Assembly (NCBI RefSeq): GCF_000382705.1
Contig: NZ_ARQE01000019.1
Span: forward strand, 1,332-34,210
DNA length: 32,879 nt
Direction of reading: 5' to 3'
Origin: Aureimonas ureilytica DSM 18598 = NBRC 106430
GTDB lineage: Bacteria; Pseudomonadota; Alphaproteobacteria; Rhizobiales; Rhizobiaceae
The notes below the pieces were generated by a model. That model did not search any database and was not told where the DNA came from. It saw only the letters and a program-made list of their open reading frames with translations. Shown piece after piece: positions 32,346 to 32,879 of the stretch. Position 1 is the first letter of the stretch; every line of letters begins with the position of its first letter. A program made the translations under genes and the position numbers.

Positions 32346-32879
32346 ATGACCCTTTCCCGATTCGCCACCCGCCTCAATTCCTTCGGCTCCGCGCCGCATC
32401 TGTTCTGGCCGGACCTCTCGGGTAAGCCGACCTTCATGCAGATGGCCGAGCGTGCCGCGACCGCCAGCGGCCTTACCGATGTCGACCTGAACTTTCCCGA
32501 CCACGTGACGGACGACGCCACGGCGGTCGGCCGCCGCATCAATGACCTCGGCCTGTCGGTCAACGGCTTGGCCATGCGCTACTACACCAATCCGGCCTTC
32601 AAGCTTGGCGCCTTCACGAACCCTGATAAATCCGTGAGGCGTGAGGCCATCGATATGACGAAGCGGGGCGTCGATGCCGCGCGCGCCATGGGCGCCGACC
32701 TGATGACGCTCTGGCTCGGCCAGGACGGGTTCGACTACAATTTCCAACTCGACTACGCGCAGGCTTGGGACCTCGAGATCGACGGCATTCGCGAAGTCGC
32801 CGAGCATGATCCGGCCTGCCAGATTTCGATCGAGTACAAGCCCGACGAGCCTCGCGCTCACGCCCTGCTGCGCGACTGC
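32346..32879 (+). CDS. Sugar phosphate isomerase/epimerase-like TIM barrel protein, 3' end outside window
   Basis: 178 residues are visible before the window ends. A GGAG at 32337-32340 lies 5 nt before the ATG. The sequence has the AP-endonuclease-2/xylose isomerase-like barrel layout: NSFGSAPHLFWPDLSGKPTFMQMAERAA, VDLNFPDHV on an early strand, LMTLWLGQDGFDYNFQLDYAQAWDLEIDGIREVAEHD and ISIEYKPDEPR, where the Glu of IEYKP is the expected metal ligand. Such enzymes isomerise or epimerise sugars or sugar phosphates. It may belong to the next sugar-catabolic operon; the substrate cannot be told. Confidence 0.82.
   Translation, partial: MTLSRFATRLNSFGSAPHLFWPDLSGKPTFMQMAERAATASGLTDVDLNFPDHVTDDATAVGRRINDLGLSVNGLAMRYYTNPAFKLGAFTNPDKSVRREAIDMTKRGVDAARAMGADLMTLWLGQDGFDYNFQLDYAQAWDLEIDGIREVAEHDPACQISIEYKPDEPRAHALLRDC

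Overview
The window is 32.9 kb of high-GC DNA. Its codon use, PAS-hybrid histidine kinase, IS3/IS91 content and ECF-type promoter motifs point to an alphaproteobacterium, most likely of the order Hyphomicrobiales (Methylobacterium/Aureimonas-like). The genus is inference. No rRNA, tRNA or CRISPR array was seen.

Layout. (1) 1-1847: end of a sugar-acid operon, with a DapA-family aldolase/dehydratase (cut by the window edge) and a GalD-like enolase-superfamily dehydratase. (2) 1903-4903: a scar of mobile DNA. A tyrosine integrase has lost its N-terminus and carries Cys at the position of the catalytic Tyr. An IS407-type IS3 element (2860-4165) follows, then the 3' part of an EAL phosphodiesterase gene. 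(3) 5183-12120: a sugar-acid uptake and catabolism locus, with a GntR/FadR-type repressor, three near-identical operators, a 5-dehydro-4-deoxyglucarate dehydratase and a four-gene peptide-type ABC transporter. (4) 12121-13036: IS graveyard. (5) 13037-18294: hybrid histidine kinase with two receiver domains, ZIP metal transporter, a broken NTF2-like gene, an epoxide-hydrolase-like enzyme, and a CrcB fluoride channel preceded by a fluoride riboswitch. (6) 18393-25611: an apparent ECF sigma-factor island. An AcfC-like binding protein is divergent from a five-gene run (SnoaL-like protein, sigma, anti-sigma, LysR regulator, uracil-DNA-glycosylase-like protein). A DsbA-like oxidoreductase, a TDT/TehA-type transporter and a HupE/UreJ protein follow. 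(7) 26086-28257: methyltransferase and thioredoxin-reductase-like flavoprotein, divergent from an Rrf2 regulator. (8) 28460-32879: polytopic protein with a TolA-like tail, an IS91-type transposase coupled to a tyrosine recombinase, and the start of a sugar isomerase/epimerase gene.

How the parts work together. The GntR operators (consensus GTCRTATGATGAC) lie upstream of gntR and directly upstream of the dehydratase gene, which predicts autoregulation and substrate-controlled expression of enzyme plus transporter. The sigma island has two divergent promoters with the same GGAAT-N16-CGTC architecture between acfC-like and the sigma operon, and looser matches upstream of the dsbA-like gene and the TDT transporter. 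This suggests one stress regulon joining envelope, thiol-redox, transport and DNA-repair functions. The crcB leader shows a fluoride aptamer whose 3' strand is complementary to the crcB Shine-Dalgarno, which predicts translational control. A roughly 67-nt intergenic repeat family recurs in several of the gene-free stretches.
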